Shown here: positions 10,601 through 20,000 of the stretch, one piece after another
How the letters are laid out: each line of letters begins with the position of its first letter
Position numbering within the stretch: position 1 is the stretch's first letter
DNA from: G041228335 sp964580905
GTDB taxonomy: Bacteria; Pseudomonadota; Alphaproteobacteria; Puniceispirillales; UBA1172
Direction of reading: 5' to 3'
Length of the DNA: 64,000 nt
Assembly: GCA_964580905.1 (NCBI GenBank)
Contig: CAZOLR010000004.1
Span: 20,787-84,786 of the forward strand
Notes under the pieces: model-generated
What the model saw: only the letters and a program-made list of their open reading frames with translations
What the model was told of the DNA's origin: nothing
Database searches by the model: none
Made by a program: the position numbers and the translations under genes

Positions 10601-12262
10601 TCAGGCTTCCCAGGTGATCCGCCCATCACAGATGGTGAACTGCGCCCTTGCCTTGTCAAGATCACCGGGGTCCATGGCCTCAAGATCATGGGACATGACA
10701 GCAATATCTGCCATCATACCGGCCTTGAGCTGACCTTTCCGTGTTTCATTGAACTCCACCCAGGCATTTCCTGCCGTATAACTTTCAAGCGTCTCATGCA
10801 GGGTCTGGGCCTGATCACGCCATGGCGGCGACAACTTTTTCGGTGCCACCGCAGATTTCACATTCGGCATCACATCGACAGGGATCACCGGCCAGTCGGT
10901 TGAAAATACCACCCTTGCGCCACTGTTGCGGATATCACGCCAGGCAAAAGCGGTGGGAATCTGGTGCGCATGGAGCATCCTGTTGATGGTGTCAGAGCCG
11001 AAATACACCCCGAACGGCGCATGCCCGGGCTGGATCGAGGCCACGATGCCGAGTTCGGCAAACCGCGGCAGATCATCAGGATGGAGCACTTCGATATGTT
11101 CCACCCGGTGACGCGAATCCCGTGCGCCGTTCACCTTCCGGGCAAGCTCATAGGCATCAATCGTCTGGCGAATGGCCATATCGCCGATGGCGTGGACCGA
11201 GATCTGGAAGCCCAGCGCATCTGCCCTGACGCAGGCATCCCTGAAATGATCATTGTCAAAGACAGCATCACCAATAGTCTCAAGGCCGGGATAAGGCTCC
11301 ATCATCAGTGCTGTTGAGCTTTCGACCACACCATCAACGAACATCTTAACGCGGTTGCACCAGACCCAATCACCGGTGAAATCCCGCCGCATGGCCTCGG
11401 CTTCCGCAAACCGGTCAAGACTGTCGAAACTCTTGTAATGGAAGGGGACTTCCGTTCGGCAGAGCAGATCACCCCGCTCTTCCAGCGATTTCAGCAACTC
11501 AAGCGTATAGATATTCCCGTCCATGTTATGCAATCCGGTAATCCCGTGGCTGGCGCAATGTTTCAGGCCACGGGCGATGGCATCGGCATCAAGTGCACGT
11601 TCGCCCATGCTTGCCGGCGGCTCCGGATTGCGGCCGGTAACAAGCCCGATCATATCGCGGCCACCATAGCGGGTCAGTTTCAGCACCGGGGCATAGGCGC
11701 CGGGCTCACGCAACTCACCTGCGGCCGTGCCGTCCTTTGCCATGACAATCTCCGCCCCCTTGTCAACCTCACCACCATGGAGGATGCCCGCAAGCTCAAG
11801 CGCTCTTGTATTGGCCCAGATTGTGTGGTGATCGGCTGCGAACATGGCGAAGGGCCGGTCCGGCATCACCCTGTCCAGATCATGTCGGGTGGTCTGGTGG
11901 CCTGTGGAGATGATGTTGTAATCCGCCTGAATGGCAAACAGGATCCGATCATCCGGGCAGGCTTTCGACCAGGCCTGCACTTTTTCAGCAAGCGCATCAA
12001 TCCCGGCAATACCGTAGAGATCCAGATAATCCAGCTCAACCGACCCGCCGAAGAGATGGACATGGCTGTCGATAAACCCGGGCAACACGGTGTTGCCTGC
12101 CGCATCAAGGATGCGTGTATTTGCCCCCGCCATATCCCGGATATCTGCCCCTTCCCCGACAGCAATGATCTGACCATCTTTCACCGCCAGGGCAGAGGCA
12201 GAAGGCCGGGCGTGATCAAAAGTGATGAGGCGGCCATTGATAATGATCAGATCAGGGGACAT
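10601..12262 (-). CDS. YtcJ-like metal-dependent amidohydrolase (amidohydrolase 3 family)
   Basis: A 553-residue amidohydrolase-superfamily enzyme. ATG at 12262 is preceded by GGAGGT four bases upstream, so the GTG at 12268 inside that ribosome site is rejected. The N-terminal beta domain (LIIINGRLITFD) leads to the metal motif VLPGFIDSHVHLFGG near residue 70. Later conserved parts are FQISVHAIGDMAIRQTIDAY, RHRVEHIEVLHPDD and VVFSTDWPVIP (metal Asp). YtcJ-type enzymes hydrolyse amides or cyclic ureas such as N-substituted formamides. It is convergent with the permease gene (12 bp gap) and divergent from a RidA-family gene. The cluster suggests breakdown of nitrogen compounds; specificity is unknown. 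Confidence 0.88.
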   Translation of the reverse strand: MSPDLIIINGRLITFDHARPSASALAVKDGQIIAVGEGADIRDMAGANTRILDAAGNTVLPGFIDSHVHLFGGSVELDYLDLYGIAGIDALAEKVQAWSKACPDDRILFAIQADYNIISTGHQTTRHDLDRVMPDRPFAMFAADHHTIWANTRALELAGILHGGEVDKGAEIVMAKDGTAAGELREPGAYAPVLKLTRYGGRDMIGLVTGRNPEPPASMGERALDADAIARGLKHCASHGITGLHNMDGNIYTLELLKSLEERGDLLCRTEVPFHYKSFDSLDRFAEAEAMRRDFTGDWVWCNRVKMFVDGVVESSTALMMEPYPGLETIGDAVFDNDHFRDACVRADALGFQISVHAIGDMAIRQTIDAYELARKVNGARDSRHRVEHIEVLHPDDLPRFAELGIVASIQPGHAPFGVYFGSDTINRMLHAHQIPTAFAWRDIRNSGARVVFSTDWPVIPVDVMPNVKSAVAPKKLSPPWRDQAQTLHETLESYTAGNAWVEFNETRKGQLKAGMMADIAVMSHDLEAMDPGDLDKARAQFTICDGRITWEA

Positions 12263-12520
12263 GTGCACCTCCGTTCATCAGGCAAAAAGACATCGGATCA
12301 CGAGAGCTCGCCTATAAAGGCTCAACAGGCGGCAGATATCTCTTTCCTGGTAATGTAATTCATTCCCATCGTAATGAGGATATCGAATGAAAAGTCGAAG
12401 CTCAATCTCTTTGAATGGCCTGAGTGATACCGCAGCCAGAGAGGTACAGAATGCTGTATATCTGGAATACCTGAAGTCCAATCATCTCACGACATTTTTC
12501 ATAACTTGCCACATGAAGAA

Positions 12521-12542
12521 ATCGGATAGTATCGTATCCGAT
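12521..12542. promoter_or_regulatory. Perfect inverted repeat before the RidA-family gene
   Basis: ATCGGATA-N6-TATCCGAT is an exact 8-bp inverted repeat centred about 50 bp upstream of the RidA start. It could be an operator or a leader hairpin. The 319-bp gap between the divergent amidohydrolase and RidA genes (12263-12581) holds no other convincing element. A frame open across much of it in phase with RidA shows no recognisable protein sequence. Confidence 0.4.
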
Positions 12543-12581
12543 CACCGATCAAACCTGTTACCCTGGAGGAGATTGCCAACC

Positions 12582-12932
12582 ATGACATCATCGATTGAAA
12601 GACATAACACCACCCGCCGCATGAGCAAAATCGTCATTCATAACGATATTGTCTACCTTTGCGGGCAGGTGGGCAATCGCGGCGACAGTATCGAAGATCA
12701 GTGTCTTGAGACGTTCCGGCGTATTGATGCCTTGCTGGAAGAGGCCGGAACATCCAAGGAACGAATGCTGCAGGCTATTGTCTGGCTCAAAACAATGGAT
12801 GATTTTGATGCCATGAACACGCTTTGGGAAGAATGGGTACCCGAAGGCTGTGCACCGGCACGCGCGTGCGGGCGCGTTGAAATGGCGTCGGATGAATTGC
12901 TTGTCGAAATTACCGTGACCGCCGCAAGGTGA
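12582..12932 (+). CDS. RidA/YjgF-family protein
   Basis: A 116-residue protein of the RidA (YjgF/YER057c/UK114) superfamily, which forms trimers; archetypes hydrolyse reactive enamine/imine intermediates. Family text includes VYLCGQVGN, then QCLETFRRIDALLEEAGTSK, and the C-terminal APARACGRVEMASDELLVEI. The arginine that binds the substrate carboxylate in true RidA corresponds to the R of PARAC, but the residue pattern fits the broader Rid subfamilies better than archetypal RidA. ATG at 12582 follows GGAGGAGA. Its placement beside an amidohydrolase and polyamine-type importer fits a helper role in amine or amide breakdown (inferred). Confidence 0.85.
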   Translation: MTSSIERHNTTRRMSKIVIHNDIVYLCGQVGNRGDSIEDQCLETFRRIDALLEEAGTSKERMLQAIVWLKTMDDFDAMNTLWEEWVPEGCAPARACGRVEMASDELLVEITVTAAR

Positions 12933-13029
12933 GTATCCGGCTCTCCTGCCGGGGAAGGTGAATTTCAACAAGGCATCAGCAAAGGCAATAACACCCGACC
13001 AGGCTCATTTGGCTTTATTGCGCGGCCAT

Positions 13030-13887
13030 CTACTCCGCCGCGTCGGTACCTGCACGCTTGACCGGGTCTTCCCAAACAGGTTCACGCTTTTCGATAAAGG
13101 CGTTAATGCCCTCTTCGGCATCGCGTTCGAGCATGTTTTCAACCATCACCCGGGCGGTGTAGCGGTACGCTTCGTCAAGTGGCATTTCTGCCTGCCGGTA
13201 GAAAGCTTCCTTGCCGATCTTCAGCGTTGCGGCTGATTTTGACGCAACAGACCGGGCCAGTTCCATCACCGCATCCTCAAGCTCGTCTGTTGCGACAACA
13301 GAGTTCACAAGCCCCCAGTCTGCGGCCGTCGGGGCATCAATCATCTCACCGCCAAGCAGCATCTGCATCACTCTTTTCCGGGGCAGGTTTCGGGAAACCG
13401 CCACCATGGGCGTTGAACAGAACAGCCCGATATTGACCCCGGGTGTTGCAAAACCTGCCTCTTCCCCCGCAATGGCCAGATCACAACTGGCAACCAACTG
13501 GCATCCGGCTGCCGTGGCAATCCCCCTGACACCGGCAATAACAGGTTTCGGGCACCGCACGATTGCCTGCATCATGGCGGCGCAGGATTCCATTGTTTTG
13601 GTGAAAAAACCATGCCCGCGATCATCTTCCGCGCGCGCCGCCGACATTTCCTTAAGGTCATGCCCGGCACAAAAGGCCGGCCCTTCGGCCGTGATCACAA
13701 TGACCCGGACAGCGGCATTATCACCCAGCCTGTCAATCGCCTCATGCAGGGTGGAAATCATCGTGAGCGAAAGACTGTTCCGTGCCGCCGGACGGTTCAG
13801 CACAAGCCTTGCTACACCATCATCAATGCTCTCCAGCAGAATTGGATTTTCCATCCTTGTGATCTCCGGGGTAGAATTTCCTGCCAT
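13030..13887 (-). CDS. Enoyl-CoA hydratase/isomerase (crotonase) family protein
   Basis: A 285-residue crotonase-fold enzyme. Oxyanion-hole segments are present: PAFCAGHDLKEM (about 68-79) and the second site around GVRGIATAAGCQLVASCDLA. The residue after the second oxyanion segment is not the catalytic Glu of classical hydratases at the expected place (AGCQLVASCD in place of GGGCELAxxCD). The protein therefore resembles the ECHDC3-like branch rather than the beta-oxidation hydratase. ATG at 13887 is used; an internal ATG at 13854 would remove 11 residues and fits the family start about equally well. It stands alone on its strand, divergent from the ferredoxin reductase gene. Confidence 0.85.
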   Translation of the reverse strand: MAGNSTPEITRMENPILLESIDDGVARLVLNRPAARNSLSLTMISTLHEAIDRLGDNAAVRVIVITAEGPAFCAGHDLKEMSAARAEDDRGHGFFTKTMESCAAMMQAIVRCPKPVIAGVRGIATAAGCQLVASCDLAIAGEEAGFATPGVNIGLFCSTPMVAVSRNLPRKRVMQMLLGGEMIDAPTAADWGLVNSVVATDELEDAVMELARSVASKSAATLKIGKEAFYRQAEMPLDEAYRYTARVMVENMLERDAEEGINAFIEKREPVWEDPVKRAGTDAAE

Positions 13888-14000
13888 AATACCGCCAGGG
13901 GAAATGACTTACCCTTTTTCGCATGGCCGGTTGCGATTAGCTTTATCTTCGATTACATAAAGGATACCTGATTTAGATAATTTTTCCAGCGCGGATAATC

Positions 14001-14804
14001 ATGCCTCCTTTCGACATACCTGTTCCAGATGGTGTCTTTGCCGAAACTGTCACCGAGGTTGAGCACTTCACGGACAGGCTTTTCCGTTTTCGTCTGAAAC
14101 GACCTGCATCGTTCCGTTTCCGGTCAGGAGAATTTGTCATGATCGGACTGCCACCCCGATCCGCAGATGACAAGACGGTCTGGAGAGCCTATTCCATCGC
14201 CAGCCCGGCCTGGGATGAGACCGTCGAATTCTACTCCATCAAGGTGCCTGACGGGCCATTGACGGAACATCTGCAGAAAATACAGAAAAACGATTTTGTC
14301 TGGATGCGGAAAAAACCCACCGGCACGCTTGTCCTGGATGCACTTCTGCCCGGCAAGAGGTTATGGATGATTTCAACAGGCACAGGTTTTGCGCCTTTTG
14401 CCTCCCTGATCCGCGATCCCGAATCCTATGAAAAATTTGATCAGCTGATTGTTACGCATACATGCCGTAACGTGGCTGAACTTGCCTATTCCATCCAGAC
14501 AGTATCAGCAACACTGAGCGATCCCCTTGTCGGCGACATGGCCCGGGACAGGCTCCATCTCGTGACCACCACCACCCGGGAGGAAAGCCCGTTCATGGGA
14601 CGCATCACCACGCTGATGGAGAACGGCCGGCTTTTCGATCATCTCGGGGTTCCCGGCCTTGACCGGGAACAGGACCGTGTCATGATCTGCGGCTCGATGG
14701 ATATGCTTAAGGACGTCAAGTCCATCGTCGAAGGTCTAGGCTTCATTGAAGGCGCAAATTCATCGCCGGGGGAATATGTGGTCGAACGCGCTTTTGTGGA
14801 CTGA
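14001..14804 (+). CDS. fpr: Ferredoxin--NADP+ reductase
   Basis: A 267-residue flavoprotein of the bacterial FPR family. It moves electrons between NADPH and ferredoxin or flavodoxin. The FAD-binding RAYSIAS motif is at about residues 61-67, the pyrophosphate/NADP segment STGTGFAPFASLI at about 127-139, and MICGSMDMLKD marks the NADP domain. It ends EYVVERAFVD, matching the FPR subclass of proteobacteria in which the C-terminal residues cover the flavin. Length is typical. Convergent with doeB (10 bp gap). Because a ferredoxin-dependent indolepyruvate oxidoreductase lies 2 kb away, it may recycle the ferredoxin reduced there (inference). Confidence 0.92.
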   Translation: MPPFDIPVPDGVFAETVTEVEHFTDRLFRFRLKRPASFRFRSGEFVMIGLPPRSADDKTVWRAYSIASPAWDETVEFYSIKVPDGPLTEHLQKIQKNDFVWMRKKPTGTLVLDALLPGKRLWMISTGTGFAPFASLIRDPESYEKFDQLIVTHTCRNVAELAYSIQTVSATLSDPLVGDMARDRLHLVTTTTREESPFMGRITTLMENGRLFDHLGVPGLDREQDRVMICGSMDMLKDVKSIVEGLGFIEGANSSPGEYVVERAFVD

Positions 14805-14814
14805 TCCGGCCGCT

Positions 14815-15810
14815 TCAGGTTTCGGACGTCACCGCAACAACCGCCAGACAATCCCCCATTCCAACAAGCCCCGGGAAATGCCTTGCTGCAAGTATCCCGT
14901 CACGTTTCGCCAGAACAGTTTCGGGCTGAACACCTGTACGGTCCAGCGGCCATATGCGGGCCAACGGCTCACCTTTTCTGACACTCCGGCCCAGATCAAC
15001 CATGGGCTCGATCATCCCCTCGGTTTCGGCAAAAGCAAAACACTCAGCGTCAGGCATATCAAGAATACGGGTTGGCTCAAACTGGATTTTCTCATTCAGA
15101 ATTCCGGCATGAGACAGCAGATTCCGCGCACCCTTAAGGGCAATTCGGGCGGTTTCAGCCGTGATGGTGCCGCCGCCACTCAATTCCGTTGTCACGAAAA
15201 TTTTCCCCTGTTCTTCAACCGCGGTGTCGTACATGCCGACATTGTCAATCTCCAGCATCGTCATCGAATAAGGGGCATTAAAAGCCATCATGGCTTCGGT
15301 TGATCTGGCTTCGAGATCTTTGTCGGGCAGTCGGTGGCATGCCGCAAAAGGGATGAAATCGAGCGTTTTCCCCCCTGAATGAAAATCCAGCACAAGATCA
15401 GCCATGGGCACGAGGGTACGCTGAAAATAATCCGCGATTTTGGCGGTGATCGTCCCGTCAGGCGTGCCGGGAAAAATCCTGTTCATGTTGCCGCCATCAA
15501 TGGGTGAAGTTCGCGTTCCGGCCCTGAACGCGGGATAATTCATATACGGTATCAGAATAACGCGCCCACGTATCATCTCAGGCTCAAGGCTCGCGGTGAG
15601 GTTCTGTATCGCCACCGGCCCCTGGTATTCATCACCATGGTTTGCCCCGGTAAACAAAGCCGTCGGTCCGTCGCCATTGCGGATCACCGTGATCGGTATC
15701 ATCAGGTTCCCCCAGGCCGAACTATCCCGGCTGTGGGGCAGTCGCAGATACCCGTGATGGCAGCCATCTTTATCAAAGGGAATGGTGGGTTCAATCGGGC
15801 TTGGTTTCAT
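14815..15810 (-). CDS. doeB: N-alpha-acetyl-L-2,4-diaminobutyrate deacetylase (DoeB/EutE)
   Basis: A 331-residue zinc deacetylase of the succinylglutamate desuccinylase/aspartoacylase family. The zinc ligands appear in FTGANHGDEYQG (HxxE) and LDFHSGGKT. In known ectoine degraders this enzyme removes the acetyl group from N-acetyl-diaminobutyrate made by DoeA. ATG at 15810 is chosen: AGAGGA lies 8 bases upstream and the gap to doeA is 5 bp, whereas the longer frame would overlap doeA. The direct doeA-doeB pairing supports the assignment over other aspartoacylase relatives. The later steps (diaminobutyrate transaminase, semialdehyde dehydrogenase) are not next to it. Confidence 0.88.
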   Translation of the reverse strand: MKPSPIEPTIPFDKDGCHHGYLRLPHSRDSSAWGNLMIPITVIRNGDGPTALFTGANHGDEYQGPVAIQNLTASLEPEMIRGRVILIPYMNYPAFRAGTRTSPIDGGNMNRIFPGTPDGTITAKIADYFQRTLVPMADLVLDFHSGGKTLDFIPFAACHRLPDKDLEARSTEAMMAFNAPYSMTMLEIDNVGMYDTAVEEQGKIFVTTELSGGGTITAETARIALKGARNLLSHAGILNEKIQFEPTRILDMPDAECFAFAETEGMIEPMVDLGRSVRKGEPLARIWPLDRTGVQPETVLAKRDGILAARHFPGLVGMGDCLAVVAVTSET

Positions 15811-15815
15811 CTTTT

Positions 15816-17003
15816 CTATCCTCTGATCAACAACTGACGCGGCACATCCGCAAGACATTCCGGTGCACCATCGGTGATAACAATACTTTCAGTGATCTCA
15901 AGCCCCCAGTTTTCCATCCACAGGCCCGTCATGAAATGAAAGGTCATGCCAGCCTCAAGCACGCTTTCATCGGTATCGCGAATAGACATTGTACGTTCAC
16001 CCCAATCCGGCGGGTATGAAATGCCGATCGGATATCCGGCACGATTGTTCTTTTCAATCCCGTACCGTCGGAGTGTGCCGAAAAAGGCGCGGGCAATATC
16101 GGCGCAACGGCGTCCGGCCCGTGCTTCTTCGAGCCCGGCTTCCATGCCTTCAAGCACGGCTTTCTCCGCCTCCAGCATCTCCGCCGGCGGCTTGCCAAGA
16201 AAGACCGTGCGTGACAGCGGGCAATGGTAGCGATGCACCACCCCGGCAATTTCAAAGAATGTGCCCTCACCGGATTTCATCGGCTTGTCATCCCAAGTCA
16301 GATGCGGGGCGGCAGCATCACTTCCCGAAGGCAGAAGCGGCACAATGGCCGGATAATCACCCCCATAACCCAGATCATCATCATATCTGAGCCCGGCATC
16401 ATAGATCTCCGCGACAAGATTGCTCTTTCGCAAACCAGGCTCGATGGTTTCAGCGATCCGCCGGTGCATCTTGCTCACAATCTGCCCGGCCTGACGCATA
16501 TAGGTGAGCTCCTGCTCAGATTTGACCGCGCGTTGCCAGTTCACAAGGCTGGTGGCATCGACAAAACGGGCATTCGGCAAATGACGGGTCAGGGAACGAT
16601 AGGCCGCCGCACTGAACCAGTAATTGTCCATTTCAACCCCGATGGTTGCGCCTGCATAGCCCTTGTCTTCGAGAATACTGGAAAGATAATCCATGGGATG
16701 ACGTTCCGTGGACTGCACGTAATGATCTTCATACCCGATGATATGATCCGGTTTCATGAAACAGGTCCGGACCGCGCCATTGGCATCCTGCCCCCGGCCA
16801 AACCAGTACGGTTCCCCCTCAAGCCCGAGGAGGACACATTGATGGACGTAAAATGACCAGCCGTCGTATCCCGTCAGCCAGGCCATATTGGACGGATCGC
16901 TGACAATCAGCATGCTGATCCCCAGCTTTTCCATGGCGGCCCGGGTGCGGGCCAGCCTTTGTTCATATTCGGCGATGGAAAAGTATAGTGTGGGTGTGAT
17001 CAT
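15816..17003 (-). CDS. doeA: Ectoine hydrolase (DoeA/EutD), M24/creatinase fold
   Basis: A 395-residue creatinase/aminopeptidase-P-fold protein. It opens the ectoine ring, giving mainly N-alpha-acetyl-L-2,4-diaminobutyrate. Creatinase N-domain text includes YEQRLARTRAAMEKLGISML, then NMAWLTGYDGWSFYVHQCV. The C-domain has GEGTFFEIAGVVHRYHCPLS in place of the two metal-ligand aspartates of true M24 peptidases, which fits the metal-independent ectoine hydrolases. Length matches EutD (about 390-400). It is the middle gene of an apparent minus-strand operon (25 bp after the oxidoreductase, 5 bp before doeB). Confidence 0.88.
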   Translation of the reverse strand: MITPTLYFSIAEYEQRLARTRAAMEKLGISMLIVSDPSNMAWLTGYDGWSFYVHQCVLLGLEGEPYWFGRGQDANGAVRTCFMKPDHIIGYEDHYVQSTERHPMDYLSSILEDKGYAGATIGVEMDNYWFSAAAYRSLTRHLPNARFVDATSLVNWQRAVKSEQELTYMRQAGQIVSKMHRRIAETIEPGLRKSNLVAEIYDAGLRYDDDLGYGGDYPAIVPLLPSGSDAAAPHLTWDDKPMKSGEGTFFEIAGVVHRYHCPLSRTVFLGKPPAEMLEAEKAVLEGMEAGLEEARAGRRCADIARAFFGTLRRYGIEKNNRAGYPIGISYPPDWGERTMSIRDTDESVLEAGMTFHFMTGLWMENWGLEITESIVITDGAPECLADVPRQLLIRG

Positions 17004-17028
17004 CGCTAACTCCTCAAAAATAACAAAT

Positions 17029-20000
17029 TCACGATGCTTTCCGGGACGCCGGTGATGGCGACGCCTTCAGGTTCCATTGATTGAGCTGTTGTTCTGCCAT
17101 ATTCATGGCGGCAAGTTTGATGTGACCAAATCCCCGCACGGTCAGAACAATCTCAACCATCTCCTCAAACCGTGAGATCTGATCGGCAGAAAGTGACCCG
17201 GCAGATGAAGAGATAAGCGATATCACCTGCTCCCGGAAGGCGCGTTCACGCCGACGTTCCAAAGGCAGACCAAAAGGATCCAGCCATGTTCCCCGCAATC
17301 TCCGCATTGGTGCCAGTATCCGGAAGACACCGGTCATCCACGGGCCAAAGCGGAGTTTTCCTGGCGTGCCGTCCCGATGCCGGAGCCAGCCCAGCATCGG
17401 CGGCGCAAGGTGATAGTTCATCCGAACCGATGCCCCGAATTCCGACTTGATTCTTGCGGTGAATTCATTCGATGTCATCAGCCTTGCCACTTCATATTCA
17501 TCCTTGATATGCATGACCCGGAAAAGAGCCCGGGCAGTTTTGCGGGCAATGCGATCATCATCCCCGTCAATCCGTCTGACCGCTGCACAAACCTCATCCA
17601 TGATCTTTTGGTAACGTCCGGCGTAGTTCTTGTCCTGATATCGGGCAAGCTGACCGGCAAAATAGCTGACCGCTTCAGCCGCCGGCATCGTATCAAGTGC
17701 CGGTTTTTCGTCCGGACGGATCAGACCGGCGGCGGCGAGAACACGCGGCTCATCCACCATCAGCCAGCGTCCCCAGTTCAGCGCCTTGAGATTGGTTTCA
17801 ACATCAACACCGTTGAGCCGCAAGGCTTCGGCAAGCGAGTCATAACTCACCGGCAGGAATCCACCCTGCAGGGCAGCACCAAGCAACATGACATTAGCGC
17901 TGGTTGCCCGCCCCAGAAGACGCTCGCAAAGACCGGCGGTATCAAAATGCGTGATTTTCCTGCTATCCATTACCGCAGAAAGGCGCGCCAGCAGAAGACG
18001 GTCGTCAACAACGTGGCCTGTGCCAACCCCGTCCACCCCGACAGGATCGATGCGGGCACTGATAATCGCATGGCTTCTTTCTGCATCGAGACTTTTCAGC
18101 ACCATGTCACCGGCGGCAACAACCGCATCACAGCCGATCAGAAGATCCGTGGACCTGGCGGGCAGACGAACCATCCTTCCCTTCAGGTTCTCGTTGCGTG
18201 ACATGCGCACCTGGCTCGTCACCCCGCCGTTTTTCTGGGAAAGACCTGTCTGGTTGACGGCCTGGGCCGATATTCCTTCAATCCGGCCAGCCATCACCAG
18301 CACCGCAGAAAGAGTGGACACCCCGGTGCCGCCGATCCCGGCAAGAAAGATGTTGCGAATACCCCCATCCGGCGACGGCGGCGGCGGGAGATCCCTGTCT
18401 TCGGGCAAATCAGGAAATTCTTGCCGGTTAACGTCGCCACTTCCGGTCACTGAGACAAAACTCGGACAGAACCCCTCACGGCAGGAATAATCCTTATTGC
18501 ACACCGTCTGGTCGATCTGCTTCTTGATCCCTTCCGGGGTAATGGCCGGTTTGACAGCAACACAGTTGGATTTAACCGCGCAGTCACCGCAACCTTCACA
18601 AACAGCTTCATTGATGAAAAGACGTTCCGGACGGTCTGGGATCTTGCCGCGCTTACGGCGACGACGCAATTCTGCCGCACAGGTCTGAACATAGATAAGG
18701 CCTGTCACGCCTTTGGTCCGGGCCAGATCTTCCTGCACCGGGATCAGATCACGTCGGTGGTGAAATCTTGTTCCGGCAGGCCAGGTGCCTGTCTTTTTCA
18801 GCGCATCCGGATCATCGCTGATGACCACAACACCGGCCGCCCCCTCGGCGGTAATCTGCCGGGCAATTTCATCCGGTGATGAGCCACCTTGGGCGTTCTG
18901 TCCGCCGGTCATGGCTACAGCGTCATTATAAAGGATCTTGAACGTCATATTTACGCCAGCCGCAATCGCCGCACGAATGGCAAGATATCCTGAATGGGTG
19001 TAGGTACCGTCCCCGAGATTCTGAAACGTATGGTCGATATCAGAAAACGGTGCCCGGCCAATCCAGAACGCACCCTCACCACCCATCTGGGTGAAATTGG
19101 TGATCGTATCCGGGGTAAGAAAGCCGCTGATGGAATGGCAGCCTATGCCCATGCCTGTCACGGACCCGTCGGGAAGTTTGGTGCTCGAATTATGCGGACA
19201 TCCGGCGCAATAATAGGGTGTTCTCGCCGCAACAGGCGGCAGATTCCCCAAATCAGCCCCTCTCCGGATATCTTCAAGCTTTATATCATGGGCGCTTGCC
19301 CGCCGGACAATAGCCCCGGTCACCCCTTCAAGGCTGAGCTCACCATAGGCCGGAAGCAGCGCCACGTTTTCCGGGTCTGTCTTGCCGGAAAGACGAGGGC
19401 GCTCAGCCTGATTGACGAGAAGATGGGCAAGCTGGTCTTCAACAAGGCTTCGTTTTTCCTCAATAACAAGAACTTCGTCAAACCGCCGGGCGAAATCAAG
19501 CATGGCATCAGGTTCAACAGGCCAGGGCATCGCAACAGACATCAGCGCAATACCCTCCGCTGACGGGTCTTCAAGCCCGAGCATATGGAGAGCCTCCCGG
19601 GTTTCGGTCACCGCCTTGCCGACAGCAATAATGCCGAGTTTGCCGCGTTCGGGCAGTGGGGTTACGGGAATGTTAACCGGATTTTCTTTCTGCCAGCGAA
19701 GAGCTCCCGGAAGACGCAGCTGATAAAGGCGTTCTTCGCGCAGGATTGCCGGATCATGCCTGCCGACATGAACAGGGCCTGCATCTGCCGGGATGTTAAG
19801 GCCGGGACGAATGGACCCCATATCCAGCACCACATTGGCATCAGCTGTATCGATCACGATTTTGAGGCCAACACATGTGCCGGCGTAACGTGACAACGCA
19901 AAAGCCTGAAGCCCCATCGGGATGATGTCTTCAACACGCCGCGGGAAGAAATAAGGCATCCCCATGGCAATAAAAGTCTGATCAGACTGGTACGCAAGGG

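Noticed and set aside
11438..12358. 306-codon open frame opposite the amidohydrolase
   Set aside because: Antisense to a gene with clear metal-binding motifs; translation has no domain-like pattern.
12387..12581. N-terminal extension of the RidA-family protein
   Set aside because: The extra 65 codons do not resemble any Rid protein, include the inverted repeat, and the ATG at 12582 has a good ribosome site.
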